NCBI GenBank assembly: GCA_030280995.1
Contig: JASXTE010000002.1
Coordinates: 13,340,683-13,404,682 of the forward strand
DNA length: 64,000 nucleotides
Reading direction: 5' to 3'
Source: Hemileia vastatrix
Taxonomy: Eukaryota; Basidiomycota; Pucciniomycetes; Pucciniales; Zaghouaniaceae
Positions 11,841 through 22,935 of this stretch are shown here, piece after piece; position 1 is the first letter of the stretch, and each line of letters starts with the position of its first letter. The translations under genes were made by a program, and so were the position numbers. The notes beneath the pieces were generated by a model, which had not been told where the DNA came from, ran no database searches, and saw nothing but the letters and a program-made list of their open reading frames with translations.

Positions 11841-12683
11841 GTAAGTCTTTTTTTTCTTTTTTCTTGTTTTTTATTTGCTAATCATGAATTTTTTTATTTT
11901 GCATTTTTTTGTTTTTTGGTTTTTTTTTTGCATTTTTTTTTTTTGTAAGTCCTTTTTTTTATTTTCAAGGTTAGACTAACTTTTTTTTCTCTCTTTTTTC
12001 TCTTTTTTTTCTTTTTTTTTCTCTCCTTCACCCTCTTTAGCAGCCTCATTTCACCCCTTTTCCTCTCTCTTTACCTGCCTTTCACCCTCCTTGGCTGTCC
12101 CAAATCCCCCCTTTCCCCCCTTTTTAGGTGCCTCAAGACCCCCCATTCCCCTCTCTTTAGCCACCTCATCACCCCCCTTCCCCTCTCTTTAGGTGCCTCA
12201 ACACTCCCCCCTTCTCCTCTCTTTAACCGCCTCAAATTACCCCTTCCCCCCTTCCACTTCCCTTTAGCCACCTCTACCCCCCCCTCCTTCTTAACAAACA
12301 ATCATTAGTGATCATTTGTTAAGTAAACAAATCGCTACCAATTCAATTACTTAACAATCAATTTCTAGCGATCGTTTGTTAAGGAGGAGGAGGACTTAGT
12401 GATGGTTTAAGGGGGGGTTGAAGCGGCTAAAGAGGGGGGGAAAGGAGGGGGGTTTTGGAAATGTAAAGAGGGGTAAAAGGGGGGGAGTTTGGGGGGGGGT
12501 TTCATGGGGATTTTGAGACAGGCAAGGAGGGGATTTGAGGATGGTTTTGAGGCAAGGAGGGAGGGAATTTAGAGGTGATTTCAGAGAAAGAAAGGGGGGA
12601 AAGGGAACTGTAATGAGAGTTAAAGAGGGGTTACCTATTTTTCAAAAACACATACTAAAATGTAACTTTTTTTTTTTTGGCAG
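11841..12683 (+). other. probable intron with large C-rich/G-rich inverted repeat, H2
   Basis: A consensus donor CAG|GTAAGT at 11841 is followed by T-rich sequence, a C-rich block (about 12030-12290), a short spacer with TTAACAAACAATCA and TCGTTTGTTAA inverted arms, and a G-rich block (about 12400-12560). An acceptor TTTTTTTTGGCAG ends at 12683; another, TTTTACAG, ends at 12847. The same layout occurs at 59893-60670 in H3. The C and G blocks can pair with each other and the G block has runs able to form G-quadruplexes. Confidence 0.5.
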
Positions 12684-12847
12684 ATTTTTAGAAAAAAAAA
12701 AACTTTTACATTCTGTTAAGGTCTTTCCCTGTAAATTACAAAACAAAAAAGGTTTAGATATTAATTTTTAATATTTCTTACAAATAATTTTACATTTTAC
12801 TGAATTAATTTTTTTTAATTTTATTTGTTCTGATTTTTCTTTTACAG

Positions 12848-13235
12848 AGGATTCCACAATCGGATTCATATTGATAGGAATGATGCCAATTTTCTTACTT
12901 TTGGTATATTCTCATATATCAATCCGATAACTGGCCAACCAATACCATCTCCAGCTAAAATCAAAGAACATGGTTTATATTTTCCAGACCACCGGTGCAT
13001 CATTGATTTTGGTTTGGGAAATGGTATCATCAAAACTATTTGGAATTCTTCTAAGGATAATCATCAAACAACCAAAGCTCCTCCTGGTTTGGAATCCTGT
13101 CAAGATTTAACACATTTTGGTTGCTCATTTCAAATCAGTCATAAGTTGATTCAAAGAATCAATAATGTAATGAAAGAAGGTAAAGTTAATCGATTTAAAA
13201 AAACTTTATCTAGATCCAAAAAGTATGGGGATTAG
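12848..13235 (+). pseudogene. Tet/JBP-like 2OG-Fe(II) oxygenase, C-terminal exon (H2)
   Basis: After an acceptor TTTTACAG the frame runs open to TAG 13233-13235 with no internal stop, about 128 codons. It shows GFHNRIHIDRND with an H-x-D metal motif near its start, a YINPITGQPIPSP turn, LYFPDH, and then NHQTT and HFGCSFQIS, which correspond to the second His and the (R/H)FGxSxQIS strand of the Tet-like oxygenases expanded in rusts and mushrooms. The residue before FGCS is His where the family usually has Arg, so 2-oxoglutarate binding may be lost. The upstream half of the enzyme is not found in H2. In active members the enzyme oxidises methylated bases in DNA. Assignment is from motif memory; homology to H3 61690-62135 is clear. 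Confidence 0.6.
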
Positions 13236-13312
13236 AGTTGTCATCAAAAATTTTATATTTTTTCATAAATTTTTTATAAATATTTTATATATATCAATTT
13301 TCTCAATTTAAG

Positions 13313-13531
13313 TGATGAGCCAACGACCATGTGTTGTACAAAAGGTAATCATGATAACATTAATTTGTTTCATGGGGTTCCTCTTTCCTATACCTGTGGA
13401 AAGTCCCAAACTTTTGTTTCTAGATTTGATCTGCATTTTGGCTTGAGGAATTGTCATTACTTTAAACTAGGGAAATTGATATATATTAGATATTTATTTA
13501 ATAATTTATGTAATTATATTAAATTTAGATG
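13313..13531 (+). other. conserved segment S, copy in H2
   Basis: Frame MCCTKGNHDNINLFHG from 13329 continues for 67 codons and shares NHD.IN..HG and TCGKSQT with the H3 copy at 62215. It could be a second exon or a separate small protein. No known domain recognised. Confidence 0.4.
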
Positions 13532-13532
13532 A

Positions 13533-13760
13533 CTTCCACCCCTTACTTCAATAAAATGCAGGGGGGGGGGTATTGCCAAATTTTCAAATCTGACATGTGA
13601 AATTGATGACTTAGAAAAATTTTGGTGATATCCATCCCTTGCTTCAATAAAATGCAGGGGAGAGTATTGCCAATTTTTTAAAACAGATATAGAATTTTTT
13701 TGTCTTGTAAATATTTTGGTGATACCCGTCCCTTACCTCAATATGGACAGGATGGGACGA
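13533..13760. repeat. palindromic unit array (three units), H2
   Basis: Units centred near 13555, 13650 and 13735. The second has GGTGATATCC..CCTTGC, loop TTCAATAAAAT, then GCAGGGG..AGTATTGCC. The third is broken at its right arm. Spacing is about 90 bp. Confidence 0.65.
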
Positions 13761-14400
13761 GAATGTGAGTAAGCAGCAAGGTAGAAGCCATATCCAGAGA
13801 GTAGTCCAAGATGTGGTTATGGCAGAAATTTGTGCAACATGTGGTTATGGCAAATTGAGTAATAAAATGTCAGATAAGAGGTGAACATTGACACGTAAAG
13901 TGTCTAATAACCCAATTATTAGCAAAAATAATTGCAGAAGATAAATGGGGTATGCAGATTATTTTCCACAATTAAATTAATTGCGGATCAGTCAACATTG
14001 ATACCCCCTATTATTATTATTTTTTTTTTGGGGGGGGAGGAGGAGGAGGATATGAAGGTAAAGAAGATGTAGGCAATTATATAGCAAAATAATAGCATGA
14101 AAATTTAATAAATTAAGAACTTTTTTCGTATGTAGGAGCAATTGAGTTTGTAAAAAATATTAACAATCAAAGATGACAGGAAAATTATAGGCAAAGAAGA
14201 GGGTGCTAATGAGAATGAAGAAGAGATAGACAAGTTTGACGAAATCATGTTAAAGATAAGAGAGAGAGAGGGAGAGGGAGGGGGGGTAAATTACAAATTG
14301 AGGGAAGGATAAGAAAGGATTGATGAGATTAAGATGAAGAAGAGGATTGGGAAGATGGAAGAGAGGAGAGGGAGGAAGATAGAGATGATGATGAGAGTGA
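13761..14400. other. interior of H2, GA-rich, no gene seen
   Basis: Holds a G9/GGA-repeat tract (14030-14050) and GA-rich sequence. A TTGATACCCCCTATT motif at about 14001-14014 resembles the end of the MITE at 25525-25723, but no partner end was found. Confidence 0.4.
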
Positions 14401-14595
14401 CAAGTATCAGTGAAATAGGACTTTATGGTGAAATCAGCACTTTTGGTTAAGAAAGTGTGAATTTGAGTGAAATAAGTGACTTATTTCATTTTGAAATCCA
14501 CCACTATTGGGGCTAGTGTGTTTTGGAAATCCCCACTTATTTAAGTGCAGATTTGGTCAAATTTAAGTGCAGATTTGCCAGAACTGACACCCCCT

Positions 14596-16254
14596 AATTA
14601 GTCAAAAATTTTATGTTCTGATTTCTTTTTTTTCACTATTAGTATCTGTTGTTTTATTAAATGGAAATATGTCACAAATAGCTCATAGATTTACAGGTAA
14701 TTGAAAATGTTGTGTTTCGAAAAAAATTCCTCTCACCCATCTAATTAATTTTATTGCTTTTACAGTTATGTGATGGAATGAGAAAAGTAAATTTCAGCTT
14801 TTGAATTTAGGGCTGCAGATTTCATTCTTGCTTCAGATACTGGCACTAAGCAGAAAAAATTGTGGGCACCTGATAATAGGTACTAATTCCTATCTTTTAT
14901 TTGTTTCAGTTCTAGCTCAGCTATAATATTTTGGATAAGGCCATGCACTAAGCACTGAGAATGCTAGCTTGTGTTGCATCCTTTCTGCGTTATTCTTAAG
15001 TCACAAATAGATTTATGGATTGGAACCAGCTATCATCTTCCAGATGTTTTTTGTGGTGACTTTAGTTTCATTTCTACCATTACTTCTCTGCTAGGAATAT
15101 CATATTATTGTTTAGTGTTTGCATTCCAAGAGAGATTTTTTATCCCATACAATCTTCCCCAGATAGAGGCATCAAGGAAGGTTTCTCTCCAAGTGACAAT
15201 TTAAAATCATTAGAGCATCCACCATGATGTGGTGTGTAGGTCTGTCTAGACATAAATTATTAATAATTTGCAATGATATTCATTCTTTATGGAAATGTGA
15301 CACTTTTGTAACCAGTGAAATCAGTAATTTTTTCTGAAAAGTGTGCATATTTATGACAAAACACACCAACCTAAAACTAAGTTACTTAAACACATGCAAG
15401 TTTTTCACCAATTCATTTTTCCCATATTTTTTTAATCTTCTCCCCTCTCACATTTCAGTAACAATAAAGTCTTACTGATTCTCACATTTCTCACTCTACA
15501 CACCCATTTAACCATCCAAATCAAAATATTTAAAACCACTAGTAGTATAAAACAATGAAAAAACTCTTATCTAGCTCTAAGATCAATGAAACTTAGAAAA
15601 TGAAGTCCTCAAACTGGGACCTGCTTGAAGAAGAACAATCGGCCATATCTTGGACCAGCATTAGCAAGCAGCCTGAATATTTGACCCATTGATCTGGCAA
15701 GAAATTCTATAAAAAATTGAAATTAATTTTAATAGGTATTTCAAGGTTAATTACAGAGACTATAAACAGATAAGAATTAGCACAGGGAGAAAAAGGGTAA
15801 ACTATATGTTGAGTTCAGTTTTTGGTCACAAGGCACACTTCTGGGTCTGTTTTATGGAGTAACCCTGTTTCAACAAAGTGAGAATGACTCTGGCTATGCT
15901 CACATTAATTTTTGTTTTTTGAAGTTGGAATCCCTCCTTCCGATGCTTTCTCCCTCTTTTCTCAACTATGGTGAGTTTTTATCTTCATATCTTGATTTCC
16001 TCTCCTTTTCACTATACCTCTCACACCATCTCCTACACTCCTCATTTTCTCTTTCTTACTTCATCTCATACCTTCTTTCAATCTTAATTATGGTTTCCCT
16101 CACTGGCCCACTTTTGACTCCCCATCACCCATTTAAGCATGGTTTCTAGAAAGTGATATTCTTGATGGTAATCAGTGAGAAGCTTGGATGATGCATGTTG
16201 CACCTATTAACTTCATTTTATATGAAAACTATGTCACCTATACATTCTAACCAC
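14596..16254. other. intergenic stretch, no gene seen
   Basis: No supported gene. 15800-16140 is a diverged copy of 9945-10260. Confidence 0.45.
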
Positions 16255-16450
16255 CTCCTTCATCTCTCCCTTCCAACCTCCATTTCCTCTCTCTCATATC
16301 CGCCATCATCACCACCTCTCACCACTACCACTACCACCACCTCAACCTCCCTCACCTCTTGCCACCATCAACCCTCTCTTCATCCACCTCTTTACAACAC
16401 CACCACCACCCCCTCCATTTGAAACCACCACCACCTCTTTCCACTACCAC
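16255..16450. repeat. CCA/CCT-rich low-complexity tract, left flank of Gypsy B
   Basis: ACC/CCA triplets with CTCC interruptions. The right flank of Gypsy B (43803-44165) is the same kind of sequence, as expected if B inserted into one such tract. A further tract lies at 47098-47245. Confidence 0.7.
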
Positions 16451-17554
16451 TTTAGAAAGACTCTTACAGTTGCCTTGCTGTAAGCAGAATCCAAGGGAGC
16501 TGGATAAAACAAAGAAAACCCTGTCCCTTTAAGTAAATAAAGAGTTCTCAACTAACTAAGCTATAACCTCTAATTTTTATGAAATGACCAATAAACTATT
16601 TTTTATTAATGGTGTTGAGATTTTGAATAAGTTTTCTTTATAATGAGGGTAAGAAACACAACAATGAAGCTGTATTTAGAAAAGTTATTAAAATTATTGA
16701 ATATTATATTTTTATGAAGCTTTTATTTTTTGTAAGATTTAGCTGTTACATTTAGATCACTGGTGATGAGACCTTTAAAATGGTAACCTATAAGTTTATA
16801 TATGTGATGATGAGTGTAATTAATAAATTTTTATGTAACAATGTTATATTTATAAGGGTATTACCATTTTATAATTTGTTATGTAAAATAATAATGATTG
16901 TTGTAAATATGCATTGTTGTGGCTGGTTATTAAGTTTTTAGATCAATTGATTGATTTTCTCAAATTTTGAGTCTACAGGCTTTATATCCATAATATTTCA
17001 TGTGCCTTATTTTCCCTAACCGGAGCATTCCAGAGCTCATCCAGAGATCACCAGAGTTTGTACAGAGATCACTCGGACTTCCTGACTCAATTAGAACCTT
17101 TAAAATACTTATAAAAAATCTAGAAGAGTTATAGATGATAGAGTTACTTCTCCTTTATAATCCATTCTAATTTTTGTTGTCTGTGAAGCCCTATTTACCT
17201 AGTAAAAAACTATCAAAGTTAATTAAATTATGAGAAATAAAAAATAACCAAAAATACTTTATGAAATTATTAAAAATAGTAGAAAAATAGTAAAACTTCC
17301 AAAAATATTCCAAAAGGTTATTGAGACTCCTGACTTTAATTTCCATGAATTTTAGACCTATACTTGCATTTCCTGACCCTAAATTATTAGTTTAATCTTG
17401 ACTTGTAAAATTATCCTTTTTAAATCACTTTTAATACTTATTCTTTAGATATAACCATTTTAAAATTATATTGGCTGTTCCAATCTCAATAATCATCTGC
17501 AAATAATCCTTTTATAAAAATCTTTAGTGCCCTACTAAACTTTAGACTGCCACA
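16451..17554 (-). repeat. Gypsy B 3' LTR
   Basis: Homologous end to end with 42664-43802 despite many substitutions and small indels. It begins TTTAGAAAG (TG changed to TT) and ends CCACA. The neighbouring polypurine tract at 17555 identifies it as the 3' LTR of a minus-strand element. Confidence 0.8.
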
Positions 17555-17564
17555 TCCTCCCTCC
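17555..17564 (-). promoter_or_regulatory. polypurine tract of Gypsy B
   Basis: Minus-strand GGAGGGAGGA directly abuts the LTR, the position and composition needed for priming plus-strand DNA synthesis. Confidence 0.65.
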
Positions 17565-17701
17565 AATGAAGAATTTCCCCATTCTTTAAATTTGCATAAT
17601 TGATCAAACACATATTCATCCTCTCTTCTTCCTCTTCAACTAACTACCTTAACTAGTCCTGAATATTTTCACTTTATTTTTAAATAAATATCAGCATCCA
17701 T

Positions 17702-18382
17702 ATGCCATAAAAAGACCGTGCTGTCCCATGTGAAATTTGCGCCAAATACCAGGTTCCTTATCTGATTTCTAACCCTGGTCTTTGTGGAAGAACTGCCTGT
17801 GATCTTTGCAGGCTTATGAAAATTAAGTGTAATTGTCCAATTATTCCTTCCAGAACTAATGTCTATACTTGACCAGCTTCCCTTTCTTATCCAAAAATTC
17901 CCAAAAAGAGATTATCAAAAATTCCCACCTTCTTTCATAATATAAAGGCCAAAACAGCTTCTTCATCTAAAAATCCCAATCCTGAGCTTCCTCATCCATC
18001 TCAAGATCCTAATCCTTTAATGCAAGTTTCTCCATTCAGTTTTGCTGAAACATTATTTCCTGGCTCAAAAATTTAGTTTTTTTATTTTAATTTTATAATC
18101 CTCCTACTAATTCCAAATTAAAATTCTATCTCTACCAACTCCTAAGCTATTGAAATCAACAATACAGATAATTTTGGCCAGGTTCAGAATGGTTACTTTA
18201 ATCATTATCCTAAGTTTCATAGATATCTCTTTCTTGATTTTTGTGATGATATGAAGCGTAAATTTTTAACTTATTTTCAGGAAACTCCTGCTAATAATAC
18301 TGAATATTTAATGAAGAGAAGAATTTTAACGCAAAGCTTTGATAATGATGTTGAAATATTCCAAAGAGATTATTTATTTTGA
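17702..18382 (+). pseudogene. antisense Zn2Cys6-like gene 1 of Gypsy B, broken
   Basis: Runs opposite to gag-pol, 148 bp inside the 3' LTR. ATG 17702 opens a frame with CEIC, six residues, Tyr in place of the third Cys, twelve residues, then CDLCRLMKIKC: spacing C-x2-C-x6-(Y)-x12-C-x2-C-x6-C. CDLCRLMKIKC looks like the basic half of a fungal Zn2Cys6 cluster (C-x2-C-R-x2-K-x-K-C). Downstream the protein is Pro/Ser/Lys-rich; a later open stretch (about 18141-18382) reads ...HYPKFHRYLFLDFCDD and probably is a second exon. Stops at codon 3, after NVYT and at 18079 show decay. Equivalent genes are at 19407 (Gypsy B) and 26776 (Gypsy A). A DNA-binding or zinc-structured role is inference. Confidence 0.55.
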
Positions 18383-19130
18383 TTGCCTTCTCTTCTTTAA
18401 AATTTTATTCTTTAACTCTTTAATTCATTTGGTGCTGATAACTGTTATTGTCTGGTTGATTTTAAATCTTTTTAAAATGTCATATAATCATCATAATTTG
18501 AAATAAACTTTTAATAAACCATATTTGGCTTATGATGATTCCACTACTGAGAGCAAGGTTTGAATCCCTTCAGACTCTACTCTACCAGTCTCAATTTTTT
18601 TCACAGAATGAGAGAGCAGGCCTCCCTAATAAGCCAAATTATTTTGATTCCATTCCCATTGGGCTTCCCTCTGAGCCAAATACTATGATTCCATTCTTGC
18701 CATAAAGTCCTCCAAGATTCACCTAAAACAGTCCACCAAAGAGACCCACTAAATCCAGATCCTATCCTTCTTCTATGATTCAGCATCACAACATTCAAAT
18801 AAATTTCCAACCCTTTAAAATCACTCCTAAATTTTATCATAAATCATAATTTTCCAGAAATTCTTGACACCTCTATTTTTAACTTTTAACAATCTCCATC
18901 AATAACATTTGAGATCTGTCTTTTTCTTTAATCCTAAATAAATCCATTTAATGACATCTCCATTGTCTAAAGTTAGCTGCACTGTTTTCATTAATGACTG
19001 AGTTGTCAAAATGAGTGAGTACCAGTTTGAGTACTGATGAACCAGTGATAAATTAAAAATGACTGAATTGAATATTTCACTTGTTTAAAAATTCCTCCTA
19101 ATATCCTTGAAATCAAAACTTTTAATCAAT
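18383..19130 (+). other. Gypsy B interior, possible Pro/Ser-rich remnant
   Basis: Around 18605-18840 a plus-strand frame is Pro/Asn/Ser-rich (LPNKPNYFDSIPIGLPSEPN) with a few stops, like the low-complexity part of the neighbouring Zn-cluster genes. No domain is recognised. The rest is AT-rich. Confidence 0.35.
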
Positions 19131-19290
19131 TGCCAGTTTATAGTCTCGGTGGACCAAAGTGAAAGTAATTTGCCAGTTTAAGGTCATAGGGTACCAATGA
19201 TTGACATTTTGATTTTATTTCCAGTTTAAGTTCATAGAGGACCAAATCCCTATAGTTCATTTCCAGTTTTAGGTCATAGTGGACCAAATA
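19131..19290 (+). repeat. four-unit repeat with GGTC..GACC inverted core (Gypsy B)
   Basis: Units resemble GCCAGTTTAAGGTCATAGTG followed by GACCAAA, about 40-50 bp apart. A fifth unit, CCAGTTTAAAGTCTTAGTGG, lies at 35455 on the far side of H4, next to the end of Gypsy B pol. Confidence 0.6.
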
Positions 19291-19406
19291 TTGTGTCGAT
19301 TCCAACTGCCTACTACTGTCCTTTAGCCCATTTTCACCATATTTTTCTCCTTTTCTTATTTTCCTATCCAGGTTATCCTTTACCTCCTAATTATCAAATT
19401 TTTTTA

Positions 19407-20504
19407 CGTAGAATCTTTCCAACTTCACTGCTTCTAGTGAAAAAGCCTATGATTACTGTTCCTTTACCCATCAAGAGTGCACCTACACTTACAACTAGAA
19501 AAGATACACATACAACAGGGCCTGTTTCAACTGCTTTGAAAAGAAGAGAAAATGTTCTGGCCTTAAATATGGCTCATTTCCCCTTCCTGATACCAGCTTT
19601 GCCTCCCATTGGAAGCCTTCTACTCCTTCTCCCAAATCATACACCTCTAAAATTCCTGCTCCTTTCACACCATCAGCCTTTTTAAATATTCTTTCTGACT
19701 CTGAGTCTTTGGGTCCACCTCCTTCTCTCCAATCCAGACTCTCTTCTGCAATTGCTAAAACTCCCACTGCTCCAAAAGCAAAGTTGAATCCACCTAAATT
19801 AGTTCTGGATGTTTCTCCTTCTCTTTTCTCTCCACCTCCTATAATAGAGATTATTCCTCCTCAACCTAAATTTAGCAGCCCTCATTGTTCTTCTTCTTCA
19901 TTAAAAAGACCCATATCTCCCAGTCCTCCAATAATTTGCCATAAGAAAAGAAATATTCCAGAAGATAATGGATCTCCAATCCCTGCTCCTTCCAGATACA
20001 TCCTAAATTTCCTAAAACCTTCTTCATATCACAACATTAAAAATCCCTACTCTTCCCTTCTTGAAGAAAAAGTTCTGCCAAGCCTGCCTTTAAATCTTGA
20101 GATTGACACAGTGGAATCTAGTAAGCAATTAATATTTTAATTTTTTTTTAAATATATATCTTGACTTCTATTGATGACCTTATCTAGATTCTTCTGGATC
20201 CCATTATTCTCTTTCTGCTTATTCTATCCCTGAACCAGAATACACTTCAGCTATGGTGAAATGTAATGAGGTCTCTCAACAATTATATTCTGTTTTCAAT
20301 GTTAACTTGGACCATTAAAAAGATTATCTTCCAAAAGACCATGCAGAAGTATTTGCAAGAGAGCAAGTATTGAAATTTTACTTTAAAATGGCCACTTGGC
20401 TTGACCATAAACAACTTTGTCAATTTGAAGAGATTGAAAGATTTAATTTAGCCTCTCCTGAAACATTTACTGTGCTGTCTTCATCCAAAGAGAAACTTCT
20501 TTAA
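19407..20504 (+). pseudogene. antisense Zn2Cys6-like gene 2 of Gypsy B, broken
   Basis: The frame opens after a stop at about 19406. It shows a Tyr for the first Cys, then YCSFTHQEC (C-x6-C), a 14-codon spacer that includes one stop, and CFNCFEKKRKC (C-x2-C-x6-C with basic residues). A long Pro/Ser-rich stretch follows (about 19600-20120) with little homology. A likely intron, GTAAGC (20121) to TATCTAG (20187), 67 nt, joins the frame to a second exon that ends with one internal TAA and a final TAA at 20502-20504. The last part (FARE..LKFYFKMATWLDHKQL) looks globular. It is similar in design to gene 1 and to the Gypsy A gene. Confidence 0.5.
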
Positions 20505-20974
20505 TTCTTCAGGCTCCTTCTAGAAATTTTAAAGAAACTAAAAAACTATATTTATAAAATCCTAAAAAAACATACTAATATTTTATTATTTTTATTATTA
20601 TTTATTATTTTTCATTATTATTATTATTGTTATTAGGGGGTCTCAAAAATTACCAAATATGCTACATAAACACACCACAAAAAAGGTACCAAATGGTCCA
20701 TCAAAAAATGAAATACATCTGCCCTGAACAGGTGTATTTCAACAGTGTATTTGTCCCAAAAAACATCTTCTTTTAGGTCAAAAAATTCATCAAAACACTT
20801 CCCTTCATAATCATGATTAGTCAGCACTAAGTACAAAAGCACCAACACATAGATTTTTTTCACCTAATACTTAGGGGCTTATTCATATGAGAGAGGTATA
20901 TGACTTACCAGAACTTAATCAATCCCATAATTATACACTTAACCTTAATCTTTACCACTTTTCACTAACATAAC

Positions 20975-21462
20975 ATGCCACTTTCAGTCCGCCATCAACT
21001 TGAGATCACTTCTGAAGCTTTAGCTCTTGATCTAACGGTTAACTCTGATACCAATTCTGATGCAGAACTTGACTTGGCTTTCATGTGCAACATTTTGGAG
21101 AACCACTACTTATTTCTTAAAACACCTTCTATACAACATCAACCTCAATATCACCTTGATGTTTTTGCCAACATTTCTGAAGCTAGCTTTCAACAGATGT
21201 TTTGTACAACTTTTCCTGGATCTCTTAGTTTACTTGAATAATTCAAGATAATGTTGCTTTATACTTGATTACTGCTTGTCTCATATTTCAAAATCTTCTT
21301 TCTAACTTAAAAGATGGATGGAATGAGCTTTATGAAGATGAGATTCCTGATCCACCTCCACCAATGGAATCTAACAGTACTTTATCATCTCAACCCAGTT
21401 CTATGCATGCCATAATACTACCAATCACCCTTTCTCATTTTGAGGGCCTAGATTCACTGATT
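20975..21462 (+). pseudogene. PIF/Harbinger-like transposase of H4, core deleted
   Basis: ATG 20975 opens MPLSVRHQLEITSEALALDL, matching the N-terminus of H1 and H3, with the same acidic Asp/Ser region. At about 21240 the frame stops. What follows (21265-21462: LLSNLKDGWNELYEDE...ILPITLSHFEGL) aligns with the extreme C-terminus of the H3 transposase (59310-59458). The whole DDE catalytic core, about 900 bp in H3, is therefore deleted. Confidence 0.6.
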
Positions 21463-21669
21463 TACAATTTTGTCTTTTGTGTAAAATTTTTTGCAAATGA
21501 CATTCCCCAGTTTCTCAGTTTCATTTGTTTTGGTTCAGCTCCCAGACTTGAAATTGCATAACATTTGCAAATGCAAAACATTTCTAAGATTCTGTCTCAC
21601 TAAGATATTTCATCTTTTCTTCATCTCTAACTTCCATTATCCATTGTTGGATCTGATACTTCTCACTTC

Positions 21670-22440
21670 ACAGCACTCAAAGTAAGTCACTTTCTCATTT
21701 TTCAAAATTTAATTGCTAATTGAAATTTCTTTTTTCTTGTCTCTTTTTTTTTGTTTCTTTTTTTATCATCTTTTTTCTTTGATTACTGATTTATATGCTC
21801 TTATTTCCCTTTCTCCCAGTTTTTTCCTTTTTTTCTTGTTCTCTATCACTTTTATTCTTGATTTATTGACTTTTTGGTGTTTTTTGGTCATTTTTAGGCA
21901 TTTTTGGCCTTTTTTTGCTAAATTTCTTTGGAATCATTCAGAAACAATTTGGAAACATTTTCTGAGAAAATTTAACTTACTTTGAGGTTTTTTTGTCCTG
22001 TTTTTGGTATTTTATTTTGTTAAAACTTTCCAGAAACATTTTCCAAGCATATCTCAGTGAATTTTAGCTGTTTTTGGGCTATTTTGGGTCTATTTTTTCA
22101 CTAAATCAATTTTGAAATGATCAGAAACCATCGGAAACCATTCAGAAACATTTTAAAAGAATTTTGAAGTGTTTTAAATTTGTTTTGGAACTTTTTTTGG
22201 CACTTCTTGCCTCTTTTCTGGAATCCTTTTGGCTCTTTTCTGGAAATTTTCGGGAAGGATTTAGGGGACTTTCAGGACACTTTTTTTTGGAAACATTTGG
22301 AACACTTTTAGGAGACTTTAGGGATTTTTTTGAAACTTTTGGAACGCTTTTTAGGTACTTTTGGGACTCTTTTTTGACATTTTTTAGGACTTTTTTATTC
22401 AGGTAGTTTGAGGAGAGCTTTTTAGGTAAGTTTTATCCAA
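21670..22440 (+). other. T-rich stretch, probable intron region of H4
   Basis: Begins with a donor-like CAAAGTAAGTCAC near 21678 and is T-rich with repeated CAGAAACATTTT and GGGACTTTTTT motifs. It occupies the position of the C-rich/G-rich intron of H2 and H3 but lacks that hairpin. Confidence 0.35.
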
Positions 22441-22449
22441 TATTGATTA

Positions 22450-22692
22450 ATTATGGGGTGTAATATAGGCTGTCAACTTTTATTTTTATTTCAAAAATTA
22501 AAATTTTACAAGTTATATATGATCATCTACTTACCTAAATTAATGAGCCATCAGACTGTTTTTTGTATAATGGTAATCATGAGGAAATTTGTTTTTCTCA
22601 TGAGGTTCATGTATAAATTTGTGTTTGATTTCATTGTATTTGGTCACAGACATTTTCCACTCACATTTTTAGTTGAATTGTCATTAATTTAG
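22450..22692 (+). other. conserved segment S, copy in H4
   Basis: Aligns with 1815-1994 in particular (AAGTTATATA, ACTTACCTAAATTAATGAG, TTTGGTCACAG). Stops interrupt the frame that is open in H2. Confidence 0.4.
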
Positions 22693-22744
22693 GTTTGTTA
22701 ATTATTTTATAAGACTTTTTTACATGTTAATTTATGCAATGAGC

Positions 22745-22935
22745 TTAAATTTTGGCAATCTATTCCCCTACTTCAATAAAACACAGGGGAGGGTATTGCC
22801 ATTTTTTTTTGTATTAAATTTTTTTCTGACTTAGAAAAAAATGGTGATCCCCACCCTCTGCTATGGTAAACAGCAGGGGAGGGTATTTCCAAAAAAAAAA
22901 TTGAAATAAATTTTTTTGACTTATAAATAATTTGG
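22745..22935. repeat. palindromic unit array (two units), H4
   Basis: Unit one: GGCAATCTATTCCCCTAC, loop TTCAATAAAA, then CACAGGGGAGGGTATTGCC. Unit two: GGTGATCCCCACCCTCTGCT, loop ATGGTAAAC, then AGCAGGGGAGGGTATTTCC. The arms pair across most of their length. Confidence 0.7.

Larger units (their letters stand above)
11367..14595 (+). mobile_element. DNA transposon H2 with Tet/JBP-like cargo
   Basis: Ends AGGGGGTGTCAGTTCTGG (11367) and CCAGAACTGACACCCCCT (14595) are perfect inverses, flanked by AAT on both sides (11364-11366 and 14596-14598), a 3-bp target duplication as expected for the PIF/Harbinger superfamily. The terminal 190 bp on the right is an inverted relative of the left ends of H1 and H3. 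The interior holds the oxygenase exon, segment S and palindromic units but no transposase, so this is a non-autonomous 3.2-kb derivative. Confidence 0.75.

Noticed and set aside
12071..12301. Gly/Arg/Lys-rich minus-strand frame, and similar frames at 60438-60632
   Set aside because: They are translations of the C-rich/G-rich inverted repeat in a probable intron.
19131..19290. Regularly spaced repeats that could recall a CRISPR array
   Set aside because: Eukaryotic context, only four diverged units, variable spacing and no cas genes.
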